Source of the DNA: Hymenobacter elongatus
Lineage (GTDB): Bacteria; Bacteroidota; Bacteroidia; Cytophagales; Hymenobacteraceae
Direction of reading: 5' to 3'
NCBI RefSeq assembly: GCF_004745955.1
Contig: NZ_SRLD01000047.1
Location: forward strand, 1-34,115
DNA length: 34,115 nucleotides
In this document: one piece after another, positions 13,183 to 21,374 of the stretch
Numbering within the stretch: position 1 is the stretch's first letter
Layout: each line of letters begins with the position of its first letter
Position numbers and translations under genes: made by a program
Notes under the pieces: generated by a model
What the model saw: only the letters and a program-made list of their open reading frames with translations
Told to the model about the DNA's origin: nothing
The model's database searches: none

Positions 13183-15126
13183 ATGGACGCCAAACACGGG
13201 CACACTGCCATTTCTACTGCTGGCTTACTGATTGCCCTGGGCATTATCTACGGTGATATTGGTACTTCCCCGCTGTATGTGATGAAGGCCATCGTGCCCG
13301 AACTCATTGACCCGCGGCTTATTCTGGGCGGTATTTCCTGCGTGATCTGGACGCTGACCTTGCAGACCACCGTCAAGTACGTGATTCTCACCCTGAATGC
13401 GGACAACAACGGCGAAGGCGGCATTTTCTCGCTCTACGCCCTGGTGCGGCGCAAGGCAACCTGGCTAACAATACCGGCCATCATTGGCGGCGCGGCGCTG
13501 CTGGCCGACGGGGTAATCACGCCCCCAATTTCGGTATCCTCGGCCATCGAAGGACTGAAGCAGGTGTACCCGCAGCTGAGCCAGGATACAATTGTCTACA
13601 TCGTTATTGCCATTATTGCCGGCTTGTTTTTGCTGCAAAGCTTTGGCACCCAAATCGTAGGCAAGGCTTTCGGGCCCATTATGTTCCTCTGGTTTACCAT
13701 GCTCGGCGTGCTCGGCATCAGCTGGATTGTGCAGAATCCCACGATTCTGAAAGCGGCCAACCCCTATTACGCCTATGAGCTGCTGGTAAAATATCCCGGC
13801 GGATTTTGGCTGCTGGGAGCGGTGTTTCTGTGTACTACGGGCGCTGAGGCCTTGTATTCCGACCTGGGCCACTGCGGTAAGGGCAACATTCGGATCAGCT
13901 GGATTTTTGTTAAAAGCACTTTGGTTCTGAACTACCTGGGCCAGGGCGCGTGGCTGCTCTCGCACCAGGGCGAACAGCTCAATGGCCGCAATCCTTTCTA
14001 TGAGCTGATGCCGTCGTGGTTTCTGCTTATTGGTATCGGAGTCGCCACTATTGCTGCCATTATTGCCTCCCAGGCCCTTATCACGGGCTCCTTTACGCTG
14101 GTAGCGGAAGCCATTCGGCTGAATCTGTGGCCTAAAGTGAAGCTCAACTACCCTACCGACGTGAAGGGCCAGCTCTACGTGCCCAGCATGAACCGGCTGC
14201 TGCTGCTGGGCTGTATCGGCGTGGTGCTCTACTTCCGCGAATCGTCGAATATGGAAGCGGCCTACGGTTTGGCCATCACGCTCACCATGCTCATGACTAC
14301 GCTGCTGCTCACCGTATGGCTGCGCACGCGCCGGGTACCCATGGTGGTGGTGGTGCTCTTTGCCTTGACGTACGGCATTATTGAGGGCTCCTTTTTGATT
14401 GCCAACCTAATCAAGTTTCCGCATGGCGGCTGGGTTTCCCTGGCTATCGGCTCGGCCCTGATGGTGGTGATGTACGTATGGCTGCGGGCTTACTACATCA
14501 AGCGCCGCTTAACGGAGTTCGTCAAAATCGACCCGTACATGGATGCGCTCCGGGAGCTTAGCAACGACGAATCGGTGCCCAAATACTCCACCCACCTCGT
14601 GTTTATGACCTCGGCCGAACGCAGCTCCGAAATCGAGTCGAAGATCATCTACTCCATCTTTCAGAAGCGCCCGAAGCGGGCCGACATCTACTGGTTCGTG
14701 CACGTCGATACCACCGACGAGCCCTACACCATGGAGTATAAAGTGGTGGAGCTGGCTCCCGACGATGCCTTCCGCATCACCTTCCGGCTGGGCTTTCGGG
14801 TAGAGCAGCGCATCAATCTGTACTTCCGCAAAGTGGTGGAAGACCTGGTGCGCAACAAAGAAGTGGACATCACCTCCCGCTACGAGTCGCTCAGCAAGCA
14901 GCACGTCACGGGCGACTTCCGCTTCGTAGTGCTGGAGAAATTCCTGTCGGTAGAGAATGAGTTTCCGGTTATGGAAAAGCTGGTGATGCAGGCCTACTTC
15001 TACATCAAGCAGTTCATTGCCTCCGAAGACAAGTATTTCGGACTCGATACCTCTTCAGTGAAAGTCGAAAAAGTGCCGCTGGTAATAACCCCCGTGCGCG
15101 ACGTTGCCCTGACGCGGATTACGTAG
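13183..15126 (+). CDS. kup: KUP/HAK-type potassium uptake protein
   Basis: The product is 647 residues. The KUP signature GDIGTSPLY is at 24-32. About 12 membrane segments fill the first 450 residues, with NGEGGIFSLYALVRR, LADGVITPPISVSSAIEG and GAEALYSDLGHCGKGNIRISW all as in the family. The hydrophilic C-terminal domain (about 450-647) is cytoplasmic. It takes up K+ with protons across the inner membrane. The ATG at 13183 is chosen from the family N-terminus and the -7 element at 13132. Length matches the family (600-680). A strong terminator follows. Confidence 0.96.
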   Translation: MDAKHGHTAISTAGLLIALGIIYGDIGTSPLYVMKAIVPELIDPRLILGGISCVIWTLTLQTTVKYVILTLNADNNGEGGIFSLYALVRRKATWLTIPAIIGGAALLADGVITPPISVSSAIEGLKQVYPQLSQDTIVYIVIAIIAGLFLLQSFGTQIVGKAFGPIMFLWFTMLGVLGISWIVQNPTILKAANPYYAYELLVKYPGGFWLLGAVFLCTTGAEALYSDLGHCGKGNIRISWIFVKSTLVLNYLGQGAWLLSHQGEQLNGRNPFYELMPSWFLLIGIGVATIAAIIASQALITGSFTLVAEAIRLNLWPKVKLNYPTDVKGQLYVPSMNRLLLLGCIGVVLYFRESSNMEAAYGLAITLTMLMTTLLLTVWLRTRRVPMVVVVLFALTYGIIEGSFLIANLIKFPHGGWVSLAIGSALMVVMYVWLRAYYIKRRLTEFVKIDPYMDALRELSNDESVPKYSTHLVFMTSAERSSEIESKIIYSIFQKRPKRADIYWFVHVDTTDEPYTMEYKVVELAPDDAFRITFRLGFRVEQRINLYFRKVVEDLVRNKEVDITSRYESLSKQHVTGDFRFVVLEKFLSVENEFPVMEKLVMQAYFYIKQFIASEDKYFGLDTSSVKVEKVPLVITPVRDVALTRIT

Positions 15127-15161
15127 CAGTTGTAGAATTTGTCGATTTGTTCGGCATGCCG

Positions 15162-15195
15162 AAAAAGCCCCGTTGCGTTGCAGCGGGGCTTTTTT
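15162..15195 (+). terminator. Terminator of kup
   Basis: AAAAAGCCCC (15162-15171) pairs with GGGGCTTTTT (15185-15194), with a T-tract. Confidence 0.9.
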
Positions 15196-15324
15196 GTGCT
15201 GTATCAGAGCCACAGCCGACCTAACTCCCACTATTCCAGAGTGAAACCCACTTGCATTTAACAGTGATTTTTATTCCTTTAGACTATTACTCCATTCTTT
15301 TCTACCCCAAACACCCACAACACT

Positions 15325-16884
15325 ATGCGTATCCCTACCCTTTCCGCAGCGCTGTTGGCGCTGCTGTTGGCAGGCTGTCAGCGGGAAGCCGACGAGCAGC
15401 AACCCCAACCCGCCGAGAACCCGCAGGAAGCCCTGAGCCCGCAGCAGCTCGACGAGCAAATCATGACCAGACTGCGCCAGAGCGGCAGCTTCGACTGGAA
15501 CCAAACCACCCCGCACTTCGTCTGGAGCGCCCTAACCCGCTCCGACTACGTGCTTTCGGTGGGCTACCGGCCAGCAGGCAACACTGGCGCTATTCCTACC
15601 GATGCCGCCACCGACCCCACCTGGCAGGCCGCGCGCCAGCAGGTGCTGGCGCTTATTCTGGCCGAGGAGCGCAAAGTCCGGCCCGAACTGACACTGAACG
15701 ACTTACTGGCCTATGAGGAAAACGTGCTGCCCGTGCTGGATGTAACGGTTCGGGAGCTAAGCACCATTCAGCGGCTGCGCGAATCGCGGCTGGTGCGCTA
15801 CGCCGAGCCCATCGGCTACGAGCCAAACCGCGCCGCCGCCAATAAAGCGGCGGCCGGACTTAGCAGCAGCGGCTGCGGCAACAACACCGCCACGGCCGGC
15901 CTCGTGGCCGGGGCCGACTACACTGCGCTCAGCAACGGCAGCAAGTCGTCGTGGAACCAGGCAGACCAATACCACGGTGTGCGGGCCGGCTGGAGCCAAA
16001 GCACCGGGGAAGGCATCAAGCTGGTCATCATCGATTCAGGCTCTTCCGACACCCAGGAAAATCTGGGTTCTGCCTTCAATCAGGGCCTGAGCACGGGCCG
16101 CACCATCGAGCGCCTCGTCACGCTGCCACGCAACTCCTTATTCGGCATTCCCTACGGTGCGCAGGAAACCCCGAACGACGGCTGCGGCCACGGCACCAGC
16201 ATGGCTGGGGCGGCAGCCGCGCCCCGGGGCACCGATGGCGCCGCCGTTGGCATGGCCTACAACGCCAGCCTGATAACGATACGGGCTTCCGAAGACGTAT
16301 TCATTGACGGGAGCCGTGAGGTGAAAGGCGTCTCGGACGCGTACATTCTGGCCGCCAACCGGGCCGATGTGCGCATCATCAGCATGAGTATGGGCCGCCT
16401 GACGAACTCGTCGCAAATGACGGATGCCATCCGCTACGCCTACGGCAAAGGCAAGCTCCTCTTCTGCGCCGCCGGTACTTCCTTCGACTGGACAGCCGGC
16501 TGGGTAGGCGTCATTTACCCGGCCTCGCTGCCCGAAGCCGTGGCCGTAACGGGCGTGAAAGACAACCTCACCACCCGCTGCGACGAATGCCACACTGGCG
16601 CTGACGTCGAATTCACGGTTGTGATGCAGCGCACCAGCATTGACCGGCGGCCGCTCACGCTGGCCATGAGTGGCGACGCGCCCAGCACTGTAGGCGGCTC
16701 CTCGGTAGCCACGGCCAGCATGGCCGGCCTAACGGCTATGGTATGGGCCCGCTACCCCACCGAAACCCGCGCCCAGATTATGAGCCGTCTCGTAGCCAGC
16801 AGCAGCAACCGCAACGCCCGCAGCAGCAGCTTTGGCTGGGGCCGGGTAAACGTGGGCGCGGCCGTGGGTGTGCTGCCCCTGTAA
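15325..16884 (+). CDS. Subtilisin-family (S8) serine protease, lipoprotein
   Basis: The product is 519 residues. A lipoprotein signal LLALLLAGC places Cys18 as the lipidated residue. A propeptide-like region (about 20-215) is followed by the S8 domain: LVIIDSGSS with Asp237, GCGHGTSMAG with His289, and GGSSVATASMAGL with Ser460. The segment usually carrying the oxyanion-hole Asn (AAGN) reads CAAGTSF, so Thr385 replaces Asn. The catalytic triad is intact. It probably degrades or processes proteins at the cell envelope. Cys pairs at CGNN, CDECH and GCGHG suggest disulfides. The ATG at 15325 fits the signal peptide. It converges on the M61 gene and shares its terminator. Confidence 0.9.
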   Translation: MRIPTLSAALLALLLAGCQREADEQQPQPAENPQEALSPQQLDEQIMTRLRQSGSFDWNQTTPHFVWSALTRSDYVLSVGYRPAGNTGAIPTDAATDPTWQAARQQVLALILAEERKVRPELTLNDLLAYEENVLPVLDVTVRELSTIQRLRESRLVRYAEPIGYEPNRAAANKAAAGLSSSGCGNNTATAGLVAGADYTALSNGSKSSWNQADQYHGVRAGWSQSTGEGIKLVIIDSGSSDTQENLGSAFNQGLSTGRTIERLVTLPRNSLFGIPYGAQETPNDGCGHGTSMAGAAAAPRGTDGAAVGMAYNASLITIRASEDVFIDGSREVKGVSDAYILAANRADVRIISMSMGRLTNSSQMTDAIRYAYGKGKLLFCAAGTSFDWTAGWVGVIYPASLPEAVAVTGVKDNLTTRCDECHTGADVEFTVVMQRTSIDRRPLTLAMSGDAPSTVGGSSVATASMAGLTAMVWARYPTETRAQIMSRLVASSSNRNARSSSFGWGRVNVGAAVGVLPL

Positions 16885-16901
16885 GTAACGGCGAATAGAA
16901 T

Positions 16902-16946
16902 GCACAAAAAAGCTGCAGAGAATTTCTCTCTGCAGCTTTTTTGTGC
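16902..16946. terminator. Bidirectional terminator between S8 and M61 genes
   Basis: GCACAAAAAAGCTGCAGAGA... pairs with ...TCTGCAGCTTTTTTGTGC. It has A and T tracts on both sides and the palindrome extends beyond them. Confidence 0.9.
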
Positions 16947-16968
16947 GCTAGCTGGTAATCTGGCTAGC

Positions 16969-18768
16969 CTATTTCGTGCGCAGCCACTTAGCGAATACTG
17001 CTTGCTGCTGCGCCGTGGCGTTGGGCAATTTCTCGATGCGGTAGCGCTGGGTGCTGCCAGCCATAAGCGGGAAAGTAACCTCTTTCATCTGCCCGTCGCG
17101 GCTAACCAGCAGCGTGACGGGCGTGCCCACTGGCTGCCCCGCCAACAGCTTATTGGGGTCGTCGGTGACGCGGGCTCCGTTGAGGGCCAGAATTTCGTCG
17201 CTCACGCTCAGGCCGCCCTGCCAAGCGCTGCCGTCGCGCAGCACGTTGGCCACCGTGAACTTGCCGCCGGTCGTGCTGACGCTGGCGCCCAGCGCGGCAT
17301 CGGTGGTGAAGGGAGTGTTGGTTAGCGTCAGACCCGCGTAGCCCAGAGCAGTGGCGTAGGGCAGTATTTCAGTGCCATACACGTTTTTGCGAAAGAAATC
17401 GTCGAAGCGGCGGCCAGCTACCTTGGCTACGGCATCCTGGTATTCGTCATCGGTGAAGCCCCGGCCGAGCTGCTTGTAGTAGCGGTCGTAGAGGTAGCGC
17501 ATCACATCGTCGAGGCTTTTCTGCCCCTTGGTTTCGTTGATGATCATCAAGTCCAGCACCGCCCCGATTACTTCGCCTTTGTCGTAGTAGCTGATGCCGG
17601 TGTTCTGCGAGTTCTCATTGGGCCGATAGTACTTAATCCAGGCGTCGAAGCTGGATTCGGAGGCTGCCTGCTGCTTGTTGCCGGGCGTATTCTCGACCCG
17701 GCCAATGCCATTGCTCAAGTCGGCCAGATAGCCTTCCGGCGTCACGAAGCCCGCCCGCTGCACAATCAGGTTGCTGAAGTACTCGGTGCCGCCTTCACTC
17801 ACCCACAGCATGTGCGTGTAGTTTTCAGCGTCATAGTTGAACGGCCCCAGGGCTACCGGCCGAATGCGCTTCACGTTCCAGAGGTGAAAATACTCGTGCG
17901 CCACCAGGCCCAGAAAGCCCTTGTAGCCACTTTCGGTGCTGTAGGCATTGCGCGAAACCGAAAGCGTGGTCGAGAATAAGTGCTCCAACCCGCCGGTGCC
18001 CCGGTCGATGTTATGGATGATGAACAGGTAGCGGTCCAGGGGGTTCTGGCCCACTACGCGGTGAGCTTCCTCGCACACCCACTTCAAATCCGTCAGCAGC
18101 CGGGCTTCATCATACTTGGGGTTGCCAAACATGGCCACGGTGTGCGGCGTACCGTTGGCTTCAAAAGTCAGCACTTTCTGCGTCCCGATTTCAATCGGCG
18201 AGTCAGCCAGCTCGTCATACGAAGCCGAACTGAACGTGAAAGGCGTACCGGTAGGCTTCAGACTGGTTGATACCTGATTCCAGCCGGGCGCGGGCTGCAC
18301 CGTCAGGGTGCTGGGCAACTGCTGACCATCGGCGGGAAACATGAACACACTCGTGCCGTTCAGGTAGCCGTGGGCCGCGTCGATAAAGCTGGTGCGCACG
18401 CTCAGCTCAAAGGCGTACACGCGGTAGCGCACCGTGAAGTCTTTGGCTTTGGGGTGAAATACGCGCCAGGTGTTCTTGGTAATTTTCTCGGTTCGCAGCA
18501 CTTCGCTTCCGGCTTTTGCCGTGAAGCCTTCTACATTTTTGGCAAATTCCCGCACCAAGTACGAACCGGGAGCCCACACCGGCATTTTCACGTCGGTATA
18601 CTGTTTGCTGAAACCGCCTAGGGCCATTTCAACCTCAAAATAATGGGTTTGCGGAGCCGGCATCGACAAGGTATAACGCAGCGTGGGCGCGGCTAGCGCC
18701 ACACCAAACTGACTTAGCAGCAGCACCAAAGCTGCCGCCAGTGCCAGACGGAAACGGGAATGGGACAT
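16969..18768 (-). CDS. M61-family metallopeptidase with PDZ domain
   Basis: The product is 599 residues. It starts MSHSRFRLALAAALVLLLSQ, a signal peptide ending near VALA-AP. The N-terminal beta domain is followed by the catalytic domain with HEYFH (His291, Glu292, His295) and the third ligand Glu325 in SEGGTEYF. A PDZ domain lies near the end (DGSAWQGGLSVSDEILALNG). M61 enzymes are zinc aminopeptidases, with glycyl aminopeptidase as the type member. This one acts outside the inner membrane. The start at 18768 is chosen by signal peptide; 34 in-frame codons upstream (to 18870) are not family-like. It is divergent from the NlpC/P60 gene. Confidence 0.93.
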   Translation of the reverse strand: MSHSRFRLALAAALVLLLSQFGVALAAPTLRYTLSMPAPQTHYFEVEMALGGFSKQYTDVKMPVWAPGSYLVREFAKNVEGFTAKAGSEVLRTEKITKNTWRVFHPKAKDFTVRYRVYAFELSVRTSFIDAAHGYLNGTSVFMFPADGQQLPSTLTVQPAPGWNQVSTSLKPTGTPFTFSSASYDELADSPIEIGTQKVLTFEANGTPHTVAMFGNPKYDEARLLTDLKWVCEEAHRVVGQNPLDRYLFIIHNIDRGTGGLEHLFSTTLSVSRNAYSTESGYKGFLGLVAHEYFHLWNVKRIRPVALGPFNYDAENYTHMLWVSEGGTEYFSNLIVQRAGFVTPEGYLADLSNGIGRVENTPGNKQQAASESSFDAWIKYYRPNENSQNTGISYYDKGEVIGAVLDLMIINETKGQKSLDDVMRYLYDRYYKQLGRGFTDDEYQDAVAKVAGRRFDDFFRKNVYGTEILPYATALGYAGLTLTNTPFTTDAALGASVSTTGGKFTVANVLRDGSAWQGGLSVSDEILALNGARVTDDPNKLLAGQPVGTPVTLLVSRDGQMKEVTFPLMAGSTQRYRIEKLPNATAQQQAVFAKWLRTK

Positions 18769-18973
18769 GAAAAGGGAAGAGTTGGAATGAAAAATAAGCG
18801 GAGCAATTGTACTCCGACACCAGAAAAGAGTCGGAGTTGCAAAGTAAGGCTGAATTTCGGGCCTTTTCACCCCGTCCGGCTGCAGAGTGGCCGGGGGCCG
18901 GAACCTGAAGTGTAGCTCCTCCGTTAGCCCGGTCAGGAACCGCTATTCACCCTCCGGCGGTCCGCTTCTGGGT

Positions 18974-19570
18974 ATGCGCTACGTCTGGCTTGCTTTTCTC
19001 TCTTTGGCCGCAGTATTAGTGGGCCTGATTGGGTGGCAGCGACTGCGGCCAAGCGCTTCGACTCCCCTGGCAACGGCCCCGGCCGCCGCCCCCACCGCGT
19101 TGGTAGCCAAACGCTCAGCAGCCGAGGTGGCCCAGCCTACTACTGCCCTTTGGGCTACTGTTAAGCCCGTGCCGCGTGCCGACAGCATAGTCCGGTTTGC
19201 TATGCAGCAGATTGGGGCTGAGTATTGCTATGCCGGCACTACGCCCACGGGCGGCTTCGACTGCTCCGGCTTTCTGACCTTTGTCTACAGCCATTTCGGC
19301 ATTCAGGTGCCGCACTCCACGGCGCTGCTGCACACTACGGGCAAGCCTATTCCCCGCGAGCAGGCCCGCAAAGGCGACATGGTGATTTTCACGGGTACTG
19401 CTACCACTTCTGCTACGCCGGGGCACGCGGGCATCGTCATTTCCGACCCTGGTCAGCCTATTCGCTTCATTCATTCCTCCTCGGCCCGCAAAGAGTCCGG
19501 AGTTAAGATTAGCAGCGTGGAGAAAACCGATTACGAGCGGCGATTTATGGGCATCCGGCGCGTCCTGTAA
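18974..19570 (+). CDS. NlpC/P60-family cell-wall hydrolase
   Basis: The product is 198 residues. MRYVWLAFLSLAAVLVGLIGW is a signal anchor. A low-complexity Ala/Pro/Thr linker (about 25-60) leads to the NlpC/P60 domain (about 70-198): GAEYCYAGTTPTGGFDCSGF with catalytic Cys97, PGHAGIVI with His151, and the third polar position in FIHSSSARKESG. These enzymes cleave peptide bonds in peptidoglycan stems. The C-terminus YERRFMGIRRVL is typical. The ATG at 18974 is chosen because the 29 codons upstream are not protein-like and lie in the divergent promoter region. No T-rich terminator follows on this strand. Confidence 0.92.
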   Translation: MRYVWLAFLSLAAVLVGLIGWQRLRPSASTPLATAPAAAPTALVAKRSAAEVAQPTTALWATVKPVPRADSIVRFAMQQIGAEYCYAGTTPTGGFDCSGFLTFVYSHFGIQVPHSTALLHTTGKPIPREQARKGDMVIFTGTATTSATPGHAGIVISDPGQPIRFIHSSSARKESGVKISSVEKTDYERRFMGIRRVL

Positions 19571-19650
19571 CACGGAGTGGATATATTTTTTCTTCTGTTC
19601 CCTTGCAGGCAACACCACTGCGGTAGCCTGCGGCTTAGTAGATAGCCTAT

Positions 19651-19713
19651 AAAAAACGATACCCGGTCGCCTATGCAGAACCTTCTGAGAGGCTGCTGGG
19701 CGAACCGGGTATC
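19651..19713 (-). terminator. Long terminator of the minus-strand small cistron
   Basis: On the minus strand GATACCCGGTTCGCC (from 19713) pairs with GGCGACCGGGTATC, ending at 19658, followed by a T-tract (19656-19651). The loop contains an inner GCAG/CTGC stem. It begins 14 bases after the second TAA of the cistron. Confidence 0.8.
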
Positions 19714-19727
19714 TAATCCTTCAAATC

Positions 19728-19838
19728 TTACCAAGCGACGAGTCTGGGGTACAGCCCCGTCATCCTTTGTGTAAGACCTTGCCAGAATGCGGGAATCCAC
19801 CCTAAAGGGCTAACAAAGATTCCGCGCGAAAGCTGTTG
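19728..19838 (-). other. In-frame extension of the 23-codon ORF after TAA
   Basis: Reading on in the same frame after TAA (19841-19839) gives 36 further sense codons, QQLSRGIFVSPLGWIPAFWQ then GLTQRMTGLYPRLVAW, and a second TAA at 19730-19728. The composition is protein-like and hydrophobic/aromatic. It ends directly before the terminator. It may be the second half of one 60-codon gene broken or controlled by the internal stop, or chance. Confidence 0.4.
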
Positions 19839-19910
19839 TTAAGCGCGTCCGGCGGTGAAGCGGACTACATTCGACAGGCTTGGCAGGATTTGTTTGGGAC
19901 TACTAGACAT
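19839..19910 (-). CDS. 23-residue peptide with strong Shine-Dalgarno
   Basis: ATG at 19910-19908 is preceded by AAAGGAGGT (19924-19916) with a 5-base spacer. That is a perfect Shine-Dalgarno, which is uncommon in Bacteroidota and thus notable. The peptide is MSSSPKQILPSLSNVVRFTA plus GRA, then TAA. A longer in-frame start at 20117 exists but lacks family support, and the perfect site favours 19910. The 3' terminator lies 126 bases beyond this stop but only 14 beyond the second in-frame stop. I do not recognise the peptide. It could be a short gene, a leader peptide, or the first part of a 60-codon gene with an internal stop. Confidence 0.5.
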   Translation of the reverse strand: MSSSPKQILPSLSNVVRFTAGRA

Positions 19911-19924
19911 TTTGTACCTCCTTT

Positions 19925-20265
19925 CTTTAGATCCGACATCCCCCACCGGCGCGGCCCAGCACCTTAGGGCTGCTAGGATGGGGTCGTAGCACTCACTACT
20001 GGCTGGTAAAGTCAAAAGAGCCTGGGATGGTTCAAAATAAAACCGCGTTTTTCCGCCCCTTTTACGGGCTATATTACCCATCCCATTGATTGTCAGGGTG
20101 TTTTTTTTACGAATCATTCTCCTCCCAGCGCCTTTTTTTATTCGTCTCAGTCATTGGCCTCAAACTTGCAAACAGTCATTTCAGCTTTAAAGTCTTGTGC
20201 ATGCCGCGCATTCCAGACTTTTCTCCTATCTTTTTCCCGTCCACATCCCACTCACTCCTATTTCC
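19925..20265. other. Intergenic stretch upstream of DUF2147 genes and the small cistron
   Basis: This is about 340 bases of lower GC than its surroundings. It should hold the minus-strand promoter of the small cistron (only near-matches such as TTATTTTG near 20035-20042 on the minus strand) and the plus-strand promoter TATCTTTT (20227-20234). Nothing else was recognised. Confidence 0.4.
20227..20234 (+). promoter_or_regulatory. Probable -7 element of the first DUF2147 gene
   Basis: TATCTTTT, 7 of 8 to TAnnTTTG if the last base is counted, 31 bases before the ATG at 20266. Confidence 0.45.
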
Positions 20266-20706
20266 ATGAAAAAAACATTGTTCCTGTGTCTGACCCTGTT
20301 GCTGGGTTTTACAGGCATTGCTTCGGCCCAGAAACTCTCCCCACTTGGTATCTGGACCAACTCGGAGAAGAAGGCCACATTTGAAATCTACCAAAACGGC
20401 GACAAGTTGTATGGTAAAATCGTGTCGCTAACGGTACCCATCGACCCGGCTACGGGCAAGCCCAAGCTCGATCCGCAGAATCCAGACGCGAAATTGCGCA
20501 ACCGCCCACGGCTGGGCATGGTGTTCATGAAGGACTTCAAGAAGGACAGCGAAAACAAGTGGGACGACGGCACCATCTATAATCCCGAAGATGGCAAAAC
20601 CTACTCCTGCTACATGAAGGTGCTCAATGCCAATACCATGGAAGTGAAAGGCTATATTGGCTTTTCTCTGATTGGAAAATCGCAGACCTGGACGCGCATC
20701 AAGTAG
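20266..20706 (+). CDS. DUF2147 secreted protein, copy 1
   Basis: The product is 146 residues: signal peptide MKKTLFLCLTLLLGFTGIASAQ, then a DUF2147 domain with LGIWTNSEKKATFEIYQNGD, GKPKLDPQNPDAKLRNRP, KWDDGTIYNPEDGKTYSCYM and VKGYIGFSLIGKSQTWTR. DUF2147 proteins are small exported beta-barrel-like proteins of unknown function. The copy immediately downstream has the same length. Here the usual CGEKLCG Cys pair is replaced by NGDKLYG. The ATG at 20266 fits the signal peptide. A terminator separates it from copy 2. Confidence 0.92.
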   Translation: MKKTLFLCLTLLLGFTGIASAQKLSPLGIWTNSEKKATFEIYQNGDKLYGKIVSLTVPIDPATGKPKLDPQNPDAKLRNRPRLGMVFMKDFKKDSENKWDDGTIYNPEDGKTYSCYMKVLNANTMEVKGYIGFSLIGKSQTWTRIK

Positions 20707-20730
20707 CGGCGTTCGTTTGTCGGCTTACAG

Positions 20731-20761
20731 AAGCGACGCTCCATTGGGGCGTCGCTTTTTT
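20731..20761 (+). terminator. Terminator between DUF2147 copies
   Basis: AAGCGACGC (20731-20739) pairs with GCGTCGCTT (20749-20757), with a T-tract. Confidence 0.85.
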
Positions 20762-20833
20762 GTGCTACCTTCCTTCTCTCAGGAACCCTTAGCCAGCGCG
20801 TTGCGGTTTAAAAGCATACCACCCCCAGCCATC

Positions 20834-21274
20834 TTGAAAACCCTCCTGCTTAGTGTACTGCTGTTACTGATCTGCTCTTTTGGAGCCAAGGCTCAGGCAG
20901 TGATACCCGTGGGGATCTGGGCCGACGAGACGGGCGAGTCGCACATCGAGATTTACCGCTGCGGCGAGAAGCTCTGCGGCCGCCTGGTCTGGCTGCGGGA
21001 GCCTCAGGAATCGAACACCGGCCGCCCGAAAGCCGACCTGCACAACCCGGACCCCAGCAAGCGCAATATGCCGCTGCAGAATCTGACCGTGCTCCAGAAC
21101 CTGCGCTACAATGCCAATTCCGAACGGTGGGAAGACGGCGAAATTTATGACCCTAATAACGGCCACACTTATTCCTGCTACATGAGCCTGACCAAAGACA
21201 AGCTGGAAGTAAAAGGCTATATCGGCTTCGCTATCATTGGCCGGTCCCATTACTGGTCGCGCGTGCGGCCCTGA
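20834..21274 (+). CDS. DUF2147 secreted protein, copy 2 (TTG start)
   Basis: The product is 146 residues, the same as copy 1. It begins at TTG 20834 (MKTLLLSVLLLLICSFGAKAQ), a proper signal peptide. There is no ATG or GTG in frame near it, and longer frames from 20672 overlap the previous gene and its terminator. The domain reads GIWADETGESHIEIYRCGEK, CGRLVWLREPQESNTGRPKA, SERWEDGEIYDPNNGHTYSC and VKGYIGFAIIGRSHYWSR. It keeps the Cys pair CGEKLCG, which copy 1 lacks. It converges with the minus-strand gene ending at 21375; a 10-bp stem lies between them. Confidence 0.9.
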   Translation: MKTLLLSVLLLLICSFGAKAQAVIPVGIWADETGESHIEIYRCGEKLCGRLVWLREPQESNTGRPKADLHNPDPSKRNMPLQNLTVLQNLRYNANSERWEDGEIYDPNNGHTYSCYMSLTKDKLEVKGYIGFAIIGRSHYWSRVRP

Positions 21275-21291
21275 CCTACGCCGCCAGCTCT

Positions 21292-21324
21292 AGTCTGCAA
21301 CAGCACCGCCAGCCGTTGCAGACT
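21292..21324. terminator. Hairpin between convergent genes
   Basis: AGTCTGCAAC (21292-21301) pairs with GTTGCAGACT (21315-21324). No T-tract follows, so termination strength is uncertain. Confidence 0.45.
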
Positions 21325-21374
21325 GGCAGTGGTAGACACCATCGACGAGGGCGCTTTTGCGGCCGCCGCAGCCT

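Noticed and set aside
19531..20117. Longer minus-strand frames of 89 and 92 codons, and known RNAs (tmRNA, RNase P, SRP, 6S) in this gap
   Set aside because: The longer frames lack protein-like character or a matching start signal, and no conserved core motif of the listed RNAs could be found. Only the SD-led 19910 start and the terminator are well supported.
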